Shown piece by piece: positions 13,054 to 13,983 of a stretch of DNA of 13,983 nt. The stretch's first letter is position 1. Each line of letters starts with the position of its first letter. This DNA is from Candidatus Gastranaerophilales bacterium. GTDB taxonomy: Bacteria > Cyanobacteriota > Vampirovibrionia > Gastranaerophilales > Gastranaerophilaceae. The stretch spans positions 1-13,983 of the forward strand of contig CALUSZ010000076.1 of NCBI GenBank assembly GCA_944323495.1, given 5' to 3'. A model generated the notes under the pieces. The model worked only from the letters and a program-made list of their open reading frames with translations. It did no database searches and was not told where the DNA came from. The position numbers and the translations under genes were made by a program.

Positions 13054-13983
13054 TTACTTTCCAATTAAATTTTTAATTATATTTATAGTTGCTTCATTTA
13101 TAGCCTTTCCATTTTCCCATGGAGCTTGTACTGTTGTCAGACCGACAAAGTCAGCAGAAGAACCATAAAATTTTGTTTCATCACATCCGCTATAAGTGTG
13201 AACCGGATCAATATAAATATATTCATTATCAAAATGAGGATTTGGTAAGGCACTGCAAGCCGTATTACATCCATACTGACTCGTTGCTCCATAGTCATAT
13301 TCAGTAAATGAATATTGGCTTACACAAAAAGTTTTTCCAATTTCTATAATACAATTTCCAGTTATTTCAATCTGTTCAGGGTTATACTCATTGCTTACAT
13401 TAAATAGCATGAAACCATTCTGAGATATTCCCCGACCATTACCATTTGGGTAGCCAAATATTGCTTGAAAAGATATAGTATTTTGGATTGGAGGATATTG
13501 CGATACAACTACAAATGTATTTTCATAAGAAGAAGAACCATGGTCGTCTAAGTTTCTTTGTAGGTCGTATGTCTTTAGACAATTAATTTTTCTTCCTTTA
13601 TATATATCCCCGCAAGCCATTTTAGTACCATCAGTAGTATCAGGGCCCCATATACTTTCACCTTCTCCTCCGTTTCCACCTGCCCCTCCATTTGCATGAT
13701 CAGCTTCTCCTGAGCATGGAAAAAGAGTAAATCTTCTTAAATTTGTTCTCAAATTTTCAGTTACATTAGCATTCGCCTCAATTACAGGCGAAGTTTTTTT
13801 CCAGTTTTTTCTTGTCATTAGATAATACTGACCGACAGGATCTGCCGCAACTACAGCACCATTCGCCGCAACCATAACTTTAAATCTGTCAGGATGTTGA
13901 CACGAATCAGAATTGTATAAACAATTGGGTCCGGCTTCTCCATTAATATCAAAATAGACATCTGTCTGGTATTCTGCACTATT
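13054..13983 (-). CDS. Long cysteine-rich prepilin-like secreted protein (N-terminus outside window)
   Basis: The frame is open from the window edge to TAA at 13054, giving 309 C-terminal residues. An ATG at 13875 is internal: coding continues upstream with DVYFDINGEAGPN and CQHPDRFKVMVAANGAVVAA. The D-x-N-G-x-x-G-P-N followed by a short beta segment ending in a Gly resembles the C-terminal part of type IV/type II prepilin-like proteins of low-G+C gut bacteria, whose methylated N-terminal helix would lie off-window. The rest is unusual: a Gly-rich run (NGGAGGNGGEGE) and then about 200 residues with many aromatic residues and at least nine further cysteines (for example GCNTACSALP). The stop is 14 bp from the convergent anmK stop. 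Surface or secreted function is inferred. Confidence 0.6.
   Translation of the reverse strand, partial: NSAEYQTDVYFDINGEAGPNCLYNSDSCQHPDRFKVMVAANGAVVAADPVGQYYLMTRKNWKKTSPVIEANANVTENLRTNLRRFTLFPCSGEADHANGGAGGNGGEGESIWGPDTTDGTKMACGDIYKGRKINCLKTYDLQRNLDDHGSSSYENTFVVVSQYPPIQNTISFQAIFGYPNGNGRGISQNGFMLFNVSNEYNPEQIEITGNCIIEIGKTFCVSQYSFTEYDYGATSQYGCNTACSALPNPHFDNEYIYIDPVHTYSGCDETKFYGSSADFVGLTTVQAPWENGKAINEATINIIKNLIGK

Noticed and set aside
13873..13875. ATG as start of the prepilin-like gene
   Set aside because: The frame is open and protein-like upstream to the window edge (DINGEAGPN), so this Met is internal.

Overview
The window is A+T-rich bacterial chromosome with standard bacterial start sites, Shine-Dalgarno sequences and sigma70-type -10 boxes. 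The order efp-accB is typical of Cyanobacteria. With the low G+C, the prepilin-like secreted protein containing a 'DINGEAGPN' segment, and the small Cys-rich protein, I infer a non-photosynthetic cyanobacterial relative such as Gastranaerophilales (Melainabacteria/Vampirovibrionia). This is an inference from gene order and style, not a database result. Nearly all genes are housekeeping; no phage, IS, CRISPR or defence genes were recognised.

Layout. 1-71 (-): start of an exported protein, cut by the window edge. 156-2909 (+): a TPR protein with a very acidic tail, coupled to recN. 2906-3082 (-): a 58-codon small gene whose stop overlaps the recN stop. 3281-5825 (+): efp, accB and accC, then tRNA-Gly(CCC) only 9 nt after accC; this joins EF-P-assisted translation with the first step of fatty-acid synthesis. 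5826-6082: a highly structured stretch bounded by two perfect 23-bp copies of the tRNA 3' end. 6083-6514 (+): a small exported protein. 8236-6483 (-): hpf, a family 2 glycosyltransferase and rdgB, probably one operon. 8512-8297 (-): a 71-aa Cys-rich protein. 8513-8852: intergenic, rich in CATG. 10151-8853 (-) murF and 10194-11528 (+) mnmE diverge from a 42-bp gap. 11529-11929: a gap with a promoter and a strong intrinsic terminator, possibly a small RNA. 11930-13039 (+): anmK. 13983-13054 (-): C-terminal part of a long Cys-rich prepilin-like protein.

Several genes act on the envelope (murF builds peptidoglycan, anmK recycles it, accBC feeds lipid synthesis, the glycosyltransferase modifies lipid or glycan) or on translation (efp, hpf, mnmE, tRNA-Gly). 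rdgB and recN protect DNA.

The most interesting signals are not protein-coding: (i) the tRNA-Gly 3' end duplicated around a 167-bp hairpin-rich segment that also carries an inverted copy of the T-arm; (ii) a recurring -10 box / 6-7 nt / ATG arrangement at five of ten first genes, predicting leaderless mRNAs beside clearly SD-led genes; (iii) divergent murF/mnmE promoters whose elements overlap; (iv) a heptanucleotide tandem repeat able to form alternative hairpins between accB and accC; and (v) a candidate short terminated transcript upstream of anmK.
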